Below are positions 34,061 to 44,256 of a DNA stretch of 64,000 nt, piece after piece. Location of the stretch: contig NZ_JAHKNI010000001.1 of NCBI RefSeq assembly GCF_018860155.1, positions 943,333 to 1,007,332 on the forward strand, read 5' to 3'. The notes under the pieces were generated by a model. It searched no databases and was not told where the DNA came from. It worked only from the letters and a program-made list of their open reading frames with translations. The number at the start of each line of letters is the position of its first letter. Positions within the stretch are counted from its first letter, which is position 1. Origin of the DNA: Nocardia albiluteola (lineage in GTDB: Bacteria > Actinomycetota > Actinomycetes > Mycobacteriales > Mycobacteriaceae). A program made the translations under genes and the position numbers.

Positions 34061-35074
34061 ATGTTGGCAAAGCTGCCCAGGTCGGTGACCGGATTACTCT
34101 CCGCCGCCGACGCGCTGACCGCGACCCAACGCGCGCAGCTGCGCATCCGGACCTATCGGACCGCTTCGCTCAATGCCGACCCCACACCCGAGGTCGTGCC
34201 CGTCGTCACCGCCGACGGTGCGCGCCTGCGGGTGCACGCCTACGGGCCCGAGCACGGGGAGGTGATCGTGTTGATCCACGGCTGGTCGTGCTGCATCGAA
34301 TACTGGAATCAGCAGATCAACGCCTTCTCCGGCGAATACCGCGTGATCGCCTACGATCAGCGCGGCCACGGCGAAAGTGGGCTCGGCACCCGGAAATTCG
34401 GCCCGGACCAGATGGCCGACGACCTGTCCGAGGTGCTCGACGCGGTGCTGCGGCCCGGGCAGCGGGCGGTCCTGGTCGGTCACAGCATGGGCGGCATGAC
34501 AATTCAGGCCTGGGCGCAGCGCTACGCGGATCAGGTGGTCCGCCGGGCATCCGCGGTGCTGCTGGCGACCACCGCCGCGCGGCAGATTCCGGCCCGCGCC
34601 AAGGTCATTCCGGTTCTCGGTGACTTCCTCCCGACGCCGGTATGGCTGGCGCAGACCGTATTCGGCGCCCCGGTGCCGCTGCCGGGCCTGGCTCCGGCGC
34701 GCATGCTGTTCAAATCGCGCATCATGAGCCCCGAGACCGACTCGGACCGTGCGGATTTCGGCCTGTCCATCGTCCGCTCCTGCCGCCCCGGGGTGCGCGG
34801 CGCGGTCGCCCGCGATCTCGCCACGCTCGACCTCGGCACGGCGGCCGCCAGCATCACGGTGCCCACCAGCGTGATCGTCGGTGCGCAGGACAAGCTGCTG
34901 CCTCCGGTGCATTCGCGCGAAATCGCCGATCTGCTCGCCGAATCCGGCCACCTGGACCGTTTCACGGTACTGCCCACGGGCCACCTGGTGAACATCGAGG
35001 CGCCCCGGGAATTCAATGCCGAACTGCATCGCATGATTCGCCTCGCGCGTCGGCGCGGGGCGGTTGCCAGCTAG
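34061..35074 (+). CDS. alpha/beta hydrolase, tandem copy 2
   Basis: 337 aa. Same motifs as copy 1: IHGWSCCIEYWNQQINAF, AYDQRGHGESG, VGHSMGGMTIQAWAQRY, VGAQDKLLPP and LPTGHLVNIE. The CCIEYWN block shared by both is unusual and marks them as a subfamily. ATG 34061 with AAAGGAG six bases upstream; GTG 34055 would be too close to it. Function unknown. Confidence 0.88.
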   Translation: MLAKLPRSVTGLLSAADALTATQRAQLRIRTYRTASLNADPTPEVVPVVTADGARLRVHAYGPEHGEVIVLIHGWSCCIEYWNQQINAFSGEYRVIAYDQRGHGESGLGTRKFGPDQMADDLSEVLDAVLRPGQRAVLVGHSMGGMTIQAWAQRYADQVVRRASAVLLATTAARQIPARAKVIPVLGDFLPTPVWLAQTVFGAPVPLPGLAPARMLFKSRIMSPETDSDRADFGLSIVRSCRPGVRGAVARDLATLDLGTAAASITVPTSVIVGAQDKLLPPVHSREIADLLAESGHLDRFTVLPTGHLVNIEAPREFNAELHRMIRLARRRGAVAS

Positions 35075-35187
35075 CTCACCGAGCTAGCCGCGGGGGAGGG
35101 CGGCGACACGGCCGGTGCCGTGTCGCTCGCCAAGGCCGGTCAAGGGCGCCCGGTCTTGGCCCCGCCGCTGCTGTGTCCTTCTGGCGC

Positions 35188-36069
35188 TTACGAGAACACC
35201 ACCGTGCGGCGGCCGTGCACCAGGACCCGGCCCTCGAGGTGCCAGCGCAGCCCGCGGGCCAGCACGACGCGCTCGATGTCGCGGCCCTGGCGGACCATGT
35301 CGCGGACCTCGTCGCCGTGGTCGATGCGGATGACGTCCTGCTCGATGATCGGTCCCGCGTCCAACTCGGCGGTCACGTAGTGGCAGGTGGCGCCGATCAG
35401 CTTCACGCCCCGGGCGAACGCCTGGTGATACGGGCGGGCGCCGACGAACGAGGGCAGGAAGCTGTGGTGGATGTTGATCACCCGGCCCGACCAGTGGCCG
35501 CACAGCTCGGGGGGCATCACCTGCATGAATCGGGCCAGCACCACTGCATCCGGGTCGTGGGCATCAACCAGTTCGCGCACCTGCTCGAAGGCCGGGCCGC
35601 GCTCGGCGGGATCCTTCGGGAACGGCACGTGGTGGAACGGCACCCCGTGTGCCCGGGTCATCTCGCCCAGGTCCGGGTGGTTGCTGATCACCGCCTCGAT
35701 CGTCGCGGGCAGCTCGCCGGAGGCGGCGCGGCCCAGCAGGTCGTGCAGGCAGTGACCGTCCCGGCTGACCAGCAGCACCGCGCGGCGCCGGGCACCGGAA
35801 TCGAGCAGCTGCCATTCGGTCTCGGGTCCCAGCTCCGCGGCCACCTCGGCGAACCGGGCGCGCAACTCGTCCAGGCCGAACGGAACCGTCGAGGCCGTGA
35901 TCGCCTGCCGGGTGAAGAACCAGCCGGAGTCGATGTCGGAGTGGTACCCGGCCTCCATGATCGAACCCCCGAAGCCCGCGATGAACGAGGTGATCCGGGC
36001 GATGATGCCCGGACGGTCCGGACATCCCAGGGTCAGCACGAATCGCCGGTCATCGGAAGCAACATTCAT
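35188..36069 (-). CDS. purU: formyltetrahydrofolate deformylase
   Basis: 293 aa. N-terminal ACT domain (LTLGCPDRPGIIARITSFIAG) and a C-terminal formyltransferase fold with SNHPDL, VPFHHVPF, NIHHSFLPSFVGARPYHQA and GATCHYV (catalytic Asn/His/Asp). Releases formate from 10-formyl-THF, supplying formate and balancing one-carbon pools. ATG 36069 is preferred because GGGAGG is nine bases ahead; ATG 36078 overlaps that site. Confidence 0.95.
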   Translation of the reverse strand: MNVASDDRRFVLTLGCPDRPGIIARITSFIAGFGGSIMEAGYHSDIDSGWFFTRQAITASTVPFGLDELRARFAEVAAELGPETEWQLLDSGARRRAVLLVSRDGHCLHDLLGRAASGELPATIEAVISNHPDLGEMTRAHGVPFHHVPFPKDPAERGPAFEQVRELVDAHDPDAVVLARFMQVMPPELCGHWSGRVINIHHSFLPSFVGARPYHQAFARGVKLIGATCHYVTAELDAGPIIEQDVIRIDHGDEVRDMVRQGRDIERVVLARGLRWHLEGRVLVHGRRTVVFS

Positions 36070-36124
36070 GCCGGACATCCTCCCAGGTGGCGGCGCTGCC
36101 GGTCCGAGGGGATGGGGACAATCG

Positions 36125-36676
36125 TCAGACGCCGTAGAACGGCTCGCAGTAGCGGAACCCGCCGGTCATGCCGGGCTCGTAGGCGGTCAGCGTGCGGACC
36201 TGGAAGTGGGAAGCCCAGGAGGGCTCGTCGGGGACGATGCCGAGGCGCGTGCCGGGGACGAATCCGAAACGGGGATAGTACTCGAGGCTGCCGAGCAGGC
36301 CGACCAGCGGCTCGTCGAGGGCGTCGGCGGCGCCGAGCGCGGCGTGCATCAGGGCCGCACCGACGCCGGCACCCTGCCGCTCGGGCAGCACGCCGATCGG
36401 GCCCAGGGCCAGCACCGGAAACGGGCCCACACCCGCGCGGGTGAGGCACACGTGCCCGACCACGCGCTCGTGGTCCTGCGCCACCAGCGACAGCGTCGGC
36501 ATCCAGCCGGAATCGCTGCGCAGCCGATGGACCAGCGCGACCTCGGGCGGATCGGCCGAGGCGTCCGGGACCTCCGGCCGCGGGTCGGTGCCGTTCGCGT
36601 ATTCGAGGGCGAAGGCGGCCCGATGGACCGCGTCGATCGCGGGGATGTCGCCGGGCCGTTCACGGCGGATCAGCAC
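36125..36676 (-). CDS. GNAT-family N-acetyltransferase
   Basis: 183 aa. Acetyl-CoA motif LGPIGVLPERQGAGVGAALM, preceded by VVGHVCLTRAG and followed by LVGLLGSLEYYPRFGFVPG. Transfers an acetyl group to an unknown amine. GTG 36676 (VLIRRERPGD) has GGAAGGTG ahead; the frame extends to 36805 but runs into the deoC promoter region. Confidence 0.88.
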   Translation of the reverse strand: MLIRRERPGDIPAIDAVHRAAFALEYANGTDPRPEVPDASADPPEVALVHRLRSDSGWMPTLSLVAQDHERVVGHVCLTRAGVGPFPVLALGPIGVLPERQGAGVGAALMHAALGAADALDEPLVGLLGSLEYYPRFGFVPGTRLGIVPDEPSWASHFQVRTLTAYEPGMTGGFRYCEPFYGV

Positions 36677-36816
36677 GGTGGCACACCTTCCGGGGAGGCT
36701 GCGGCTCGAGGTAAGGACACGGCCGTCATACCGACCACAACGAGTGTGCGGGACGAGCCGACGACGACGCAACGACATTCGGTCCGGGCACCGCCGGTGT
36801 GCCACACTCTGTGCTC

Positions 36817-37479
36817 ATGGCTGACGTGCTCACCCGTGCGGACGTGGCGGCGATGATCGACCACACCCTCCTGGCACCGACCGCGACCCCGGACGAGGTC
36901 GCCGCGACCATCGCCGAGGCCCGCGAACTGGGCGTCTTCGCGGTGTGCCTGTCGCCCTCGATGCTTCCGGTCCGCGCGCCCGGACTGGTGGTGGCCACCG
37001 TGGCCGGATTCCCGTCGGGAAAGCATCACTCGCTGGTCAAGGGCAGCGAGGCACGGCTGGCCGTGGATCAGGGCGCGGCCGAGGTCGACATGGTCATCGA
37101 TGTCGGCGCGGCGCTGGCCGGGGACTACAACGCCGTGCTGTCCGACATCGTCACCGTGCGCGAGGCGATCGGGGATCGGGCGCTGCTGAAGGTGATCATC
37201 GAGGCGGCGGCCCTGACCGACGAGGCGATCGTCGAGGCCTGCCGCGCCGCCGAGCGCGCCGGGGCCGATTTCGTCAAGACCTCCACGGGATTTCACCCCG
37301 CCGGCGGCGCGAGCGTGCACGCCGTGCGGCTCATGGCGCAGACCGTCGGCGGGCGCCTGGGCGTCAAGGCCAGCGGCGGCATCCGGACCGCGGAGGCCGC
37401 GGCGGAGCTGATCGGTGCGGGCGCAACCCGGCTCGGCCTCTCGGGCTCTCGCGCTGTGCTGCAAGGCTTTCCGGAGTAG
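36817..37479 (+). CDS. deoC: deoxyribose-phosphate aldolase
   Basis: 220 aa. [15 protein letters not shown] at the N-terminus, the Schiff-base lysine in [10 protein letters not shown], and [10 protein letters not shown] near the end with the second catalytic lysine. Splits deoxyribose-5-phosphate into acetaldehyde and glyceraldehyde-3-phosphate for nucleoside salvage. No ribosome binding site is seen before ATG 36817, so it may be leaderless. Same position as Rv0478. Confidence 0.95.
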   Translation: MADVLTRADVAAMIDHTLLAPTATPDEVAATIAEARELGVFAVCLSPSMLPVRAPGLVVATVAGFPSGKHHSLVKGSEARLAVDQGAAEVDMVIDVGAALAGDYNAVLSDIVTVREAIGDRALLKVIIEAAALTDEAIVEACRAAERAGADFVKTSTGFHPAGGASVHAVRLMAQTVGGRLGVKASGGIRTAEAAAELIGAGATRLGLSGSRAVLQGFPE

Positions 37480-37487
37480 TCGCTGGC

Positions 37488-38225
37488 TCAGCAGGTGGTC
37501 GGGACCGGGGCGTTGGGGTCGCCCTGCAGGGTGACCGCGCCGCCGGAGAGCTTCACGTCGATGCCGGTGTTGGTGATGCTCAGCTGCGTCGGGCGCATGT
37601 TCAGGGGGTAGCTCTGCAGGCCCTGGGACATCGTCTTGACGATGCCGGAGACCAGATCGGTGGGAACCCCGAAACCGAGCACGGCCGCGTTGGCGGCGTC
37701 GACCTGGATCTGGTTGCCCACGATGTGCGGCCGCAGCTGCAGATCGGCCAGGCCGCCGAGCACCTTCACATCCAGCGTGCCCGCGGCCGGATTCGACTGC
37801 ACGCCCGAGACCGGCCCGCCGAGGGTCTGCGCGATGCCGTCGTCGCTCCAGACCACATCGGCGCTGGAACTGCCGACGGTGGCGTTGGCGCCGTGCTGGG
37901 TGATGTTGTTGAGTGTGGCGTGCACCTTCATGCCGACGGCGGGACCGAACTGCGCGTCGTCGCTGTCGACGGTGAGCGATCCGACGTTGTGATCGAGGCC
38001 GGTGATCAGCAACGGCTTCCAGCCGAAGTGCACGGAAACCTTGGAGCCCAAGCTTTGGTGGAGCTGGGTGGCAATGCAGTCCGAATAGTGTTTGCGCGCC
38101 CAGGATTCCAGCCCGGCCGCGGTACCCGCGATGGCCAGGACGATGACGAGTCCGACGATCAGCACGATCCGGCGCGCCCGCCCGCGCCGCGGCGCCGCTC
38201 CGATCCTGGTGTCTGGCATGGTCAT
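37488..38225 (-). CDS. DUF2993 membrane-anchored lipid-binding-like protein (Rv0479c-like)
   Basis: 245 aa. One N-terminal helix (RRIVLIVGLVIVLAIAGTAAGL) after an Arg-rich start, then an extracytoplasmic beta-rich domain (SKVSVHFGWKPLLITGLDHN ... PTQLSITNTGIDVKLSGG) as in the DUF2993/LmeA group, some members of which bind phospholipid and support lipoglycan assembly. Single late cysteine at the C-terminus. ATG 38225 has GGGAAGAA ahead. Confidence 0.85.
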   Translation of the reverse strand: MTMPDTRIGAAPRRGRARRIVLIVGLVIVLAIAGTAAGLESWARKHYSDCIATQLHQSLGSKVSVHFGWKPLLITGLDHNVGSLTVDSDDAQFGPAVGMKVHATLNNITQHGANATVGSSSADVVWSDDGIAQTLGGPVSGVQSNPAAGTLDVKVLGGLADLQLRPHIVGNQIQVDAANAAVLGFGVPTDLVSGIVKTMSQGLQSYPLNMRPTQLSITNTGIDVKLSGGAVTLQGDPNAPVPTTC

Positions 38226-38376
38226 GGCACCGATTCTTCCCGAACTTTCTGAGCTCGCTCTGTGGGATGGATGAAGATCCCGGCCGAAAGTGCGCCGGAA
38301 TGACGTGCCTGGGATATATCGCCCCCAATGCTCGATTGTGGCATACCGCACATTTTCCCGGCGTAGCCTGAATCGC

Positions 38377-39054
38377 ATGTCCAGGGAAGCGCGTGCCGCC
38401 GGCGACGGTGGCGGCGGCATGCGTAACCGTGGCGGGCCGCGGGCGCGGCGCCGATCGGATCCCGGCGGCCGGGAACGGGATCCAGAGCAATTGTGGTCGG
38501 TGCTGCGCGGGATCGCGGCGCGGCACGCCGGGTATTTCACCACCCGCGCGGTGGTCCGCGCGGAATGCGAGGATCTGATTCGCGGGGCGCTCGCCGATGG
38601 CACGGTGACCCGGGCCGGGGTGGGGCTCATGCGCCTGGCCGACTGGCCGGTGGGCCCGCTGGACGAGTACGCGATGTGGTCGGCGTGGTTCGACGGCGCG
38701 GCCGCGGTCTCGCATCACAGCGCGGCAGAACTGCACGGGCTGGGCCGGTTGCGGCCGCGATTCGTGCACATGTCCGCGAGTATCGGGCGGTTGCCCAGCG
38801 CGCCGGGACTGGTGGTGGTGCGGCGGGCGCTGCGCCGCGAGGAGGTCGAATCGGCTGGGGCCTTCCTGGTCACGACGCCGGTGCGGACCGTGCTGGACCT
38901 GGCCGAATCGGGTATCGGGCAGATCGCGCTGGACGAGGTGGTCGCCGACGCGGTCGCCATCCGGCGCTGCGCGGGCGAGGCGATCCGCGTCGCGGCGGAT
39001 TCGATGCCGTTCCATGTCGCGGCCCGGGTGCGCCGGTCGCTTGCCCGCGCCTGA
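38377..39054 (+). CDS. AbiEi-like antitoxin-domain protein, no toxin partner
   Basis: 225 aa. LWSVLRGIAARHAGYFTTRAV (winged-helix) and SHHSAAELHGLGRLRPRFVHM followed by TTPVRTVLDLAES are typical of the type IV AbiEi antitoxin family. No AbiEii nucleotidyltransferase follows, so it is a solitary regulator-like copy. TAGCCT at 38364-38369, seven bases before ATG 38377, suggests a leaderless mRNA. ATG 38419 is an alternative start. Confidence 0.75.
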   Translation: MSREARAAGDGGGGMRNRGGPRARRRSDPGGRERDPEQLWSVLRGIAARHAGYFTTRAVVRAECEDLIRGALADGTVTRAGVGLMRLADWPVGPLDEYAMWSAWFDGAAAVSHHSAAELHGLGRLRPRFVHMSASIGRLPSAPGLVVVRRALRREEVESAGAFLVTTPVRTVLDLAESGIGQIALDEVVADAVAIRRCAGEAIRVAADSMPFHVAARVRRSLARA

Positions 39055-39135
39055 TCCCGCCGCGCTCTCGGCGCTGTTCCAGAGGCGGGTTATCGCAGCT
39101 GGACGCGAGGGGTCAAATGCTGGAGCGATGGGCTC

Positions 39136-39930
39136 TCAGGATCCGTTGGGGGACACGACATTCCAGGGGACCGACAGGACGCAGTCGCGCATCCGGCGTC
39201 GATAACGATGGACCGGGAAACCGTTCTCGCGCAACAATTTCACCGCCTCTCGCCAGCGCACCCGCGGGCCGTACGGTGCCAGCGGGGCGGCGTGCGCCCA
39301 GGCGCGGTCGGCGGCGGTGAGCAGTGCGTGGATGGGTTCGCCGGGAATGTTGCGGTGTATCAACACCTTCGGCAGGCGTTCGGCGACGTCGGAGGGGCGG
39401 TCGACGGTGAACGGATCCCAGGCCAGCGTGAGCGAGCGCGGACCTGAACGATCCAGCAGCACCCAGGCGCAGCGGCGGCCCAGCTCGTCGCAGGTGCCCT
39501 CGATCAGCAGTCCGTCGGGCGCGAGGCCGCCCAGGATCGTCGACCACGACTGTGCCACAGCGTCTTGCGGGTACTGCCGCAGCACGTTGAACGCGCGCAC
39601 CAGCACCGGGCGCAGTCCCGCGAGTTCGAAGCCACCGCGTGCGAACCGCACCCCGTCCCGGCCGGGTACGACACGGTCGGGATCGATCTCCAGCCCGACC
39701 ACCCGCACGTCGGGGCGCACCCGCCGCAGCCGCGTCGCCAGTTCCAGCGTCGTTACCGGACTGGCGCCGTAACCCAGGTCGACGACCAGCGGATCCGGGC
39801 TTTCCCGCAGCCGCGTGCAGACCAGCTCGTCGTGCATCAGCCAGCGGTCGCTGCGCCGCAACCGGTTGATCCCGGTGGTCCCGCGGGTGATCGCGCCGAC
39901 CGGTCTACCGGTGCCACTGAGCTTACCCAC
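39136..39930 (-). CDS. class I SAM-dependent methyltransferase
   Basis: 264 aa. LVVDLGYGASPVTTLELATRL is a SAM-binding motif I variant, RVVGLEIDPDRV motif II, and APDGLLIEGTCDELGRR motif IV. Substrate unknown. N-terminus GKLSGTGRPVGAITRGTTGINRLRRSDRW is conserved-looking and basic. It lies in the DUF2505-murB neighbourhood, common in Nocardiaceae. Confidence 0.8.
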   Translation of the reverse strand: MGKLSGTGRPVGAITRGTTGINRLRRSDRWLMHDELVCTRLRESPDPLVVDLGYGASPVTTLELATRLRRVRPDVRVVGLEIDPDRVVPGRDGVRFARGGFELAGLRPVLVRAFNVLRQYPQDAVAQSWSTILGGLAPDGLLIEGTCDELGRRCAWVLLDRSGPRSLTLAWDPFTVDRPSDVAERLPKVLIHRNIPGEPIHALLTAADRAWAHAAPLAPYGPRVRWREAVKLLRENGFPVHRYRRRMRDCVLSVPWNVVSPNGS

Positions 39931-39957
39931 CCCGTCGGCTCCGCAAGCTCCGCCTCC

Positions 39958-40488
39958 TCACCGTCCCCGAAGGTCGGCCGGGTTCTGCTCGTCCAGCCAT
40001 TGCTTGGTGAATTCGGCCTCGGCGCGCAGCAGATCGATGAAGTTGATGAGGATCAGTTGTTCCAGCCGCGGGCCCAGCAGCGGCATGGACACCTTGGCCG
40101 TCGGGGAGGAGCGCAGCGTACAGCCGGTCTCGGTGGGGAACAGGTGCAGCTTGCCGCTCATCGTGCCGGTGGGCCCGGTCGGGATGGTGGCCGACATCTC
40201 GCCGACGACCTCGGGGCCGTATGGGCCGTACTTCTCGGTGCGGGTGATGACCATGTCCCTGCGCATCACCGTCTGGGCCAGGTCCGGCAGCAGGTGACGC
40301 GGCACCACGTGCTCGAGCTCCACCGCGATGCCGTTGTCGCCGGCCTCCAGCGCGACCACCTCGTTGGGGGAGTACTCGCGCATCTTCGCCATCCGCGCGT
40401 CCCAGTAGGCGCGGTCCGACAGCGCCGAGTACACCTCCTTGGTGGTGTGCAGCGGGTAGCGGGCGGAGTAGTGGAGTCGGCGGGCCAT
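39958..40488 (-). CDS. DUF2505 protein, copy A
   Basis: 176 aa. ARRLHYSARYPLHTTKEVYSAL and YWDARMAKM at the N-terminus, MSGKLHLFPTETGCTL in the middle and LRAEAEFTKQWLDEQ at the end: the START/SRPBCC-like DUF2505 fold. Related in pattern to its neighbour at 40509. Function unknown; a lipid or small-molecule carrier is possible. Confidence 0.85.
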   Translation of the reverse strand: MARRLHYSARYPLHTTKEVYSALSDRAYWDARMAKMREYSPNEVVALEAGDNGIAVELEHVVPRHLLPDLAQTVMRRDMVITRTEKYGPYGPEVVGEMSATIPTGPTGTMSGKLHLFPTETGCTLRSSPTAKVSMPLLGPRLEQLILINFIDLLRAEAEFTKQWLDEQNPADLRGR

Positions 40489-40508
40489 GGGCGTAGGTTA
40501 CTGGCCGT

Positions 40509-40997
40509 TCAGTGGTTTGCGATCCAGGTGCCGGTGAATTCCGCCTCATTTGTGAGGAGTTCCTGCAATCTCTCGGCAACCGCCTTCTCGATCTTCTTGC
40601 CGAAGAGCGGGATGGTGACCTCGACGCTGCCGTCCATCACCACCTGGGAGTGTGTTTGGTCACCTGTCAGGGTGACCGTGCCCTGCGCGGTGGCGGGAGC
40701 GTCCTGCACGTGGGCCTCGAAGACGCCGGACAGGCCGTTGTAGGTCTCGGTGCGCGGGATGATCAGGCCGCCGGGACGCACCGAGGTGATCGCGGCGGGC
40801 AGCTCCTCGGCCGGAATGGTGTGCACGGTCGAGATCCGCAGCTGGTTCTCGCCGATCTTCTCGAACGACTCCAGGCGCGCACCCGGACCGCCGACCTCGG
40901 CGATGCGAGCCTTCCAATACTGCTCATCCGCCAGCGCCGCACGGAGGGCGTCGGTCGAATATGCGTAGTTGGCGGTGAACGCGAGGGGTGTGGCCAT
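40509..40997 (-). CDS. DUF2505 protein, copy B
   Basis: 162 aa. [22 protein letters not shown] parallels YSARYPLHTTKEVYSALSDRAYW in copy A, and [12 protein letters not shown] parallels its C-terminus, so the two are paralogues. Probably the Rv0481c counterpart, directly divergent from murB. ATG 40997; 26 bp separate it from the murB start, so the two promoters overlap. Confidence 0.85.
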   Translation of the reverse strand: MATPLAFTANYAYSTDALRAALADEQYWKARIAEVGGPGARLESFEKIGENQLRISTVHTIPAEELPAAITSVRPGGLIIPRTETYNGLSGVFEAHVQDAPATAQGTVTLTGDQTHSQVVMDGSVEVTIPLFGKKIEKAVAERLQELLTNEAEFTGTWIANH

Positions 40998-41023
40998 GGT
41001 CGAACAGGCTACCGTTTGTGGCT

Positions 41024-42148
41024 GTGCGTACTTCTGAGGTGGTGCCGGGCGAGGGCGGCGAGCGCACGCTCGCCGCGGCCGAACTGCTGGCCGCAACCGG
41101 TGCGCGGGTGCGGAATTCGGTCCCGCTGGCCGGGCTGACGACGTTGCGGGTGGGTGGCCCGGCGACCGTCGCCGAGTGCGCGAGCACCGAGTCTCTGGTG
41201 GCGACCGTGCGCGCGCTGGATGCCGCCGGGGTGCCGGTGCTGCTGCTGGCGGGCGGATCGAACCTGCTGATCGCCGACTCCGGATTCGACGGGGTCGTGG
41301 TGAGGATCACTACCGGCGCGGTCGAGCTCGGTGCGGATCGGGTGCTGGCCGAGGCGGGTGCGGACTGGGACGCGGTGGTGGCTGCGACCGTCGCCGCCGG
41401 GCTGGGCGGGCTGGAATGCCTGTCGGGCATACCGGGTTCGGCGGGCGCGACGCCGGTGCAGAACGTCGGGGCCTACGGCGTGGAGGTGGCGCAGCTGCTG
41501 CGGCGGGTGCGGCTGCTGGACCGGGCGTCCGGTGAAATCCACTGGGCCACACCGGACGAACTCGGATTCGGTTATCGCACCTCCGCGCTCAAGCACACCG
41601 ACCGGGCCGTCGTGCTGGCCGTGGAATTCACCCTGCACCCGGACGGGTCGAGCGCGCCCCTGAACTATCGCGAACTCGCCGCCACCCTCGATGCGGCCGA
41701 GGGGCAGACCCGTCCGGCCGCGCGGGTGCGCGAGGCGGTGCTGCGGCTGCGCGCCGGCAAGGGCATGGTGCTGGATCCCGAGGATCACGACACCTGGAGC
41801 GCGGGGTCCTTCTTCACGAACCCGGTCGTGCCCGCCGCACGGGTGGACGACGTGCGGTCGGCCATCGCCGCACAAGTGGGTGATGTCACAATCCCTACCT
41901 ACCCGGCCGCCGAGGGGGTCAAGTTCTCCGCGGGCTGGCTGATCGAGAGGGCGGGATTCGGCAAGGGTTTCCCGGACCCGGACGCGCCCGCCCGGCTCTC
42001 GACAAAGCACACGCTGGCGCTGACGAATCGGGGCTCGGCCGGGGCCGCGGACCTGGTGGCGCTGGCCCGCACCGTGCGCGACGGCGTCGAGGAGCGATTC
42101 GGAATCCGCCTGGAACCCGAACCGGTGACGGTGGGCGTGACGATCTGA
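41024..42148 (+). CDS. murB: UDP-N-acetylenolpyruvoylglucosamine reductase
   Basis: 374 aa. NADPH/FAD-dependent second step of peptidoglycan precursor synthesis (UDP-GlcNAc-enolpyruvate to UDP-MurNAc). FAD motifs [21 protein letters not shown] and [21 protein letters not shown], then [10 protein letters not shown] and [18 protein letters not shown] are diagnostic. GTG 41024 lies eight bases after TACCGT (41010-41015) and has no ribosome binding site; GTG 41018 is also possible. Conserved with Rv0482. Confidence 0.97.
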   Translation: MRTSEVVPGEGGERTLAAAELLAATGARVRNSVPLAGLTTLRVGGPATVAECASTESLVATVRALDAAGVPVLLLAGGSNLLIADSGFDGVVVRITTGAVELGADRVLAEAGADWDAVVAATVAAGLGGLECLSGIPGSAGATPVQNVGAYGVEVAQLLRRVRLLDRASGEIHWATPDELGFGYRTSALKHTDRAVVLAVEFTLHPDGSSAPLNYRELAATLDAAEGQTRPAARVREAVLRLRAGKGMVLDPEDHDTWSAGSFFTNPVVPAARVDDVRSAIAAQVGDVTIPTYPAAEGVKFSAGWLIERAGFGKGFPDPDAPARLSTKHTLALTNRGSAGAADLVALARTVRDGVEERFGIRLEPEPVTVGVTI

Positions 42149-42224
42149 CACCGCACTCTGCGAGTGGCGGCAACCACGGTCTTCGGCGGCCGGGGCGCCG
42201 CGGTCGCGCGGTACATTCGAGCTG

Positions 42225-43463
42225 GTGAGCATTCGAAGAGTCACCAGCCGCCGGGCCGCACTCGTCGGTATGGCTCAGCTGGCGGCCGCGGCGTTCGTGG
42301 CCGGATGTTCGAACGGCAGCGGCGGTGGCGGCGCGCCCGCGGCGGAGGGGCCGGTCGTGAAGGTCACCTTCGAGCCCGATGCGGGTAGCGCGGACGTCAA
42401 CCCGATCACCCCGGTCTCGGTGCGGGTCGCGGACGGCACCATCGGCCAGGTCACGCTGACCAATGCCGCGGGCAAGCAGATCACCGGCACGCTCTCGGCG
42501 GACCGGACGAGTTTCCGGGTCACCGAGCCGCTCGGGTACGGCGCCAGCTACACCTGGGCAGGCACCGCGACCGGCACCGACAACAAGCCCGTCCCGATCG
42601 AGGGCACCTTCACCACGATCTCCCCGAAGAAGACCGTGCCCGCCACGATCAACATCGGCGACGGCCAGGAGGTCGGCATCGCCGCGCCGATCATCCTGCA
42701 GTTCAAGAGCCATGTGGCGAACAAGGCCGCCGCGGAGAAGGCGCTCACCGTCACCACGAATCCGCCCACCGAGGGCGGCTGGGCCTGGCTGCCGGACGAC
42801 AACGGCTCGCGCGCGCACTGGCGCCCGAAGGAGTACTGGGCCCCCGGCACCACGGTCGATTTCGCGGCCGGGCTGTACGGGCTCGACCTGGGCGCGGGCG
42901 AGTACGGCGATTCGGATATGACCTCGTCGTTCAAGATCGGCCGCAGCCAGATCGTCAAGGGCGCCGCGGCCACCCATCGCGTGCAGGTGTATCGCGAGGG
43001 CACCGTGCTGTTCGACTTCCCGTGCAGCTACGGCGAGGGCAACGAGACGCGCAACGTGACGCGCTCGGGCATCCACGTGGTCACCGAGAAGTACGAGGAC
43101 TTCACGATGTCGAATCCGCCCTTCTACACCAACGCTCGCGAGCGCTGGGCCGTACGCATCTCCAACAACGGCGAATTCATTCACGCCAACCCGATGTCGG
43201 CTGGCGCACAAGGCAATTCGAACGTCACCAACGGCTGCATCAACCTCAGCACCGAGAACGCGGAGGCCTACTTTCCCACCGCCTTGTACGGGGATCCGGT
43301 CGAGGTGACCGGCACCCGGATCGCGCTGTCGGCCGCCGACGGCGACATCTACGACTGGACCATCGACTGGGATACCTGGACAACGATGTCGGCGTTGCAC
43401 GGCGAGCCGGCGCCCGTCGTCTCGGCGACGCCCCTACCGCCGGGCCCGCCCAGCGGGAACTGA
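42225..43463 (+). CDS. lprQ: lipoprotein L,D-transpeptidase (LdtMt5/LprQ-like)
   Basis: 412 aa. Lipobox in AFVAGCSNG gives a lipid-anchored outer-leaflet protein; [12 protein letters not shown] before it resembles a twin-arginine signal. Two Ig-like domains (about 45-240) precede the catalytic YkuD domain with [10 protein letters not shown] and the active-site [10 protein letters not shown]. The usual S/T-H-G-C reads T-N-G-C here: His replaced by Asn, which I recall as a feature of LdtMt5. Makes 3-3 peptidoglycan cross-links. TACATT 42212-42217 sits seven bases before GTG 42225 (leaderless). Position matches Rv0483. Confidence 0.92.
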   Translation: MSIRRVTSRRAALVGMAQLAAAAFVAGCSNGSGGGGAPAAEGPVVKVTFEPDAGSADVNPITPVSVRVADGTIGQVTLTNAAGKQITGTLSADRTSFRVTEPLGYGASYTWAGTATGTDNKPVPIEGTFTTISPKKTVPATINIGDGQEVGIAAPIILQFKSHVANKAAAEKALTVTTNPPTEGGWAWLPDDNGSRAHWRPKEYWAPGTTVDFAAGLYGLDLGAGEYGDSDMTSSFKIGRSQIVKGAAATHRVQVYREGTVLFDFPCSYGEGNETRNVTRSGIHVVTEKYEDFTMSNPPFYTNARERWAVRISNNGEFIHANPMSAGAQGNSNVTNGCINLSTENAEAYFPTALYGDPVEVTGTRIALSAADGDIYDWTIDWDTWTTMSALHGEPAPVVSATPLPPGPPSGN

Positions 43464-43485
43464 GCCGGGTCCCGGCGGTGCCGCC

Positions 43486-43998
43486 TCAGGCGGTGGTCTG
43501 CCGCTTCGGCAGCTTCCAGCCCGGGCGGGGGAAGTGGCAGGTGTATCCGTCCGGATAGCGCTCGAGGTAGTCCTGGTGCTCGGGTTCGGCCTGCCAGAAT
43601 TCGCTCGCCGGAGTCACCTCGGTGACGACCTTTCCCGGCCACAGGCGCGAGTCCTCGACGTCGAGGATGGTCTCGTTCGCGACGCGCTGCTGGTCGGCAT
43701 CGAGGTAGAAGATGGCCGATCGGTAGCTGGTCCCGATGTCGTTGCCCTGGCGATCCTTGGTCGTCGGGTCGTGGATCTGGAAGAAGAACTCCAGCAGATC
43801 CCGGTAGCTCGTCACGGCGGGGTCGTAGACGATCTCCACGGCCTCGGCGTGACCGGGGTGATTGCGGTAGGTGGGACGGTCGTTGAGCCCACCGGTGTAG
43901 CCGACCCGTGTCGATACCACTCCCGGTTGTTTGCGGATCAGATCCTGCATTCCCCAGAAGCATCCACCGGCCAGGATCGCGGTCTTCGTCTCGGACAT
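43486..43998 (-). CDS. msrA: peptide methionine sulfoxide reductase A
   Basis: 170 aa. [12 protein letters not shown] holds the catalytic Cys; [28 protein letters not shown] is the family core. Repairs S-oxidised methionine using thioredoxin. A late Cys ([10 protein letters not shown]) may resolve the disulfide. ATG 43998 with GGAGAGG ahead. Confidence 0.95.
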   Translation of the reverse strand: MSETKTAILAGGCFWGMQDLIRKQPGVVSTRVGYTGGLNDRPTYRNHPGHAEAVEIVYDPAVTSYRDLLEFFFQIHDPTTKDRQGNDIGTSYRSAIFYLDADQQRVANETILDVEDSRLWPGKVVTEVTPASEFWQAEPEHQDYLERYPDGYTCHFPRPGWKLPKRQTTA

Positions 43999-44256
43999 AC
44001 CTCTCCTTCGTCGACGGTCTTCCACATCCAGTGAACACCCCTTCGGACCGGGAAAGTCCCCGCCTACCCTGACGTCATACTTCGGTCATCCCTGTCGAGG
44101 GGAACCGTCAGCCGGTCGAGCCGACATCCGGCCGCTCGGATCATGCATTGCCGGGTTGTTCCGTCCGTGACCGGCAGGGTGGCGTCGCCCGCGAATCGGC
44201 CCCGGAGTCGAGGTGGTTCGGCATTCGCGCCCGCACCACCTCGACGCAGCGGGAAG

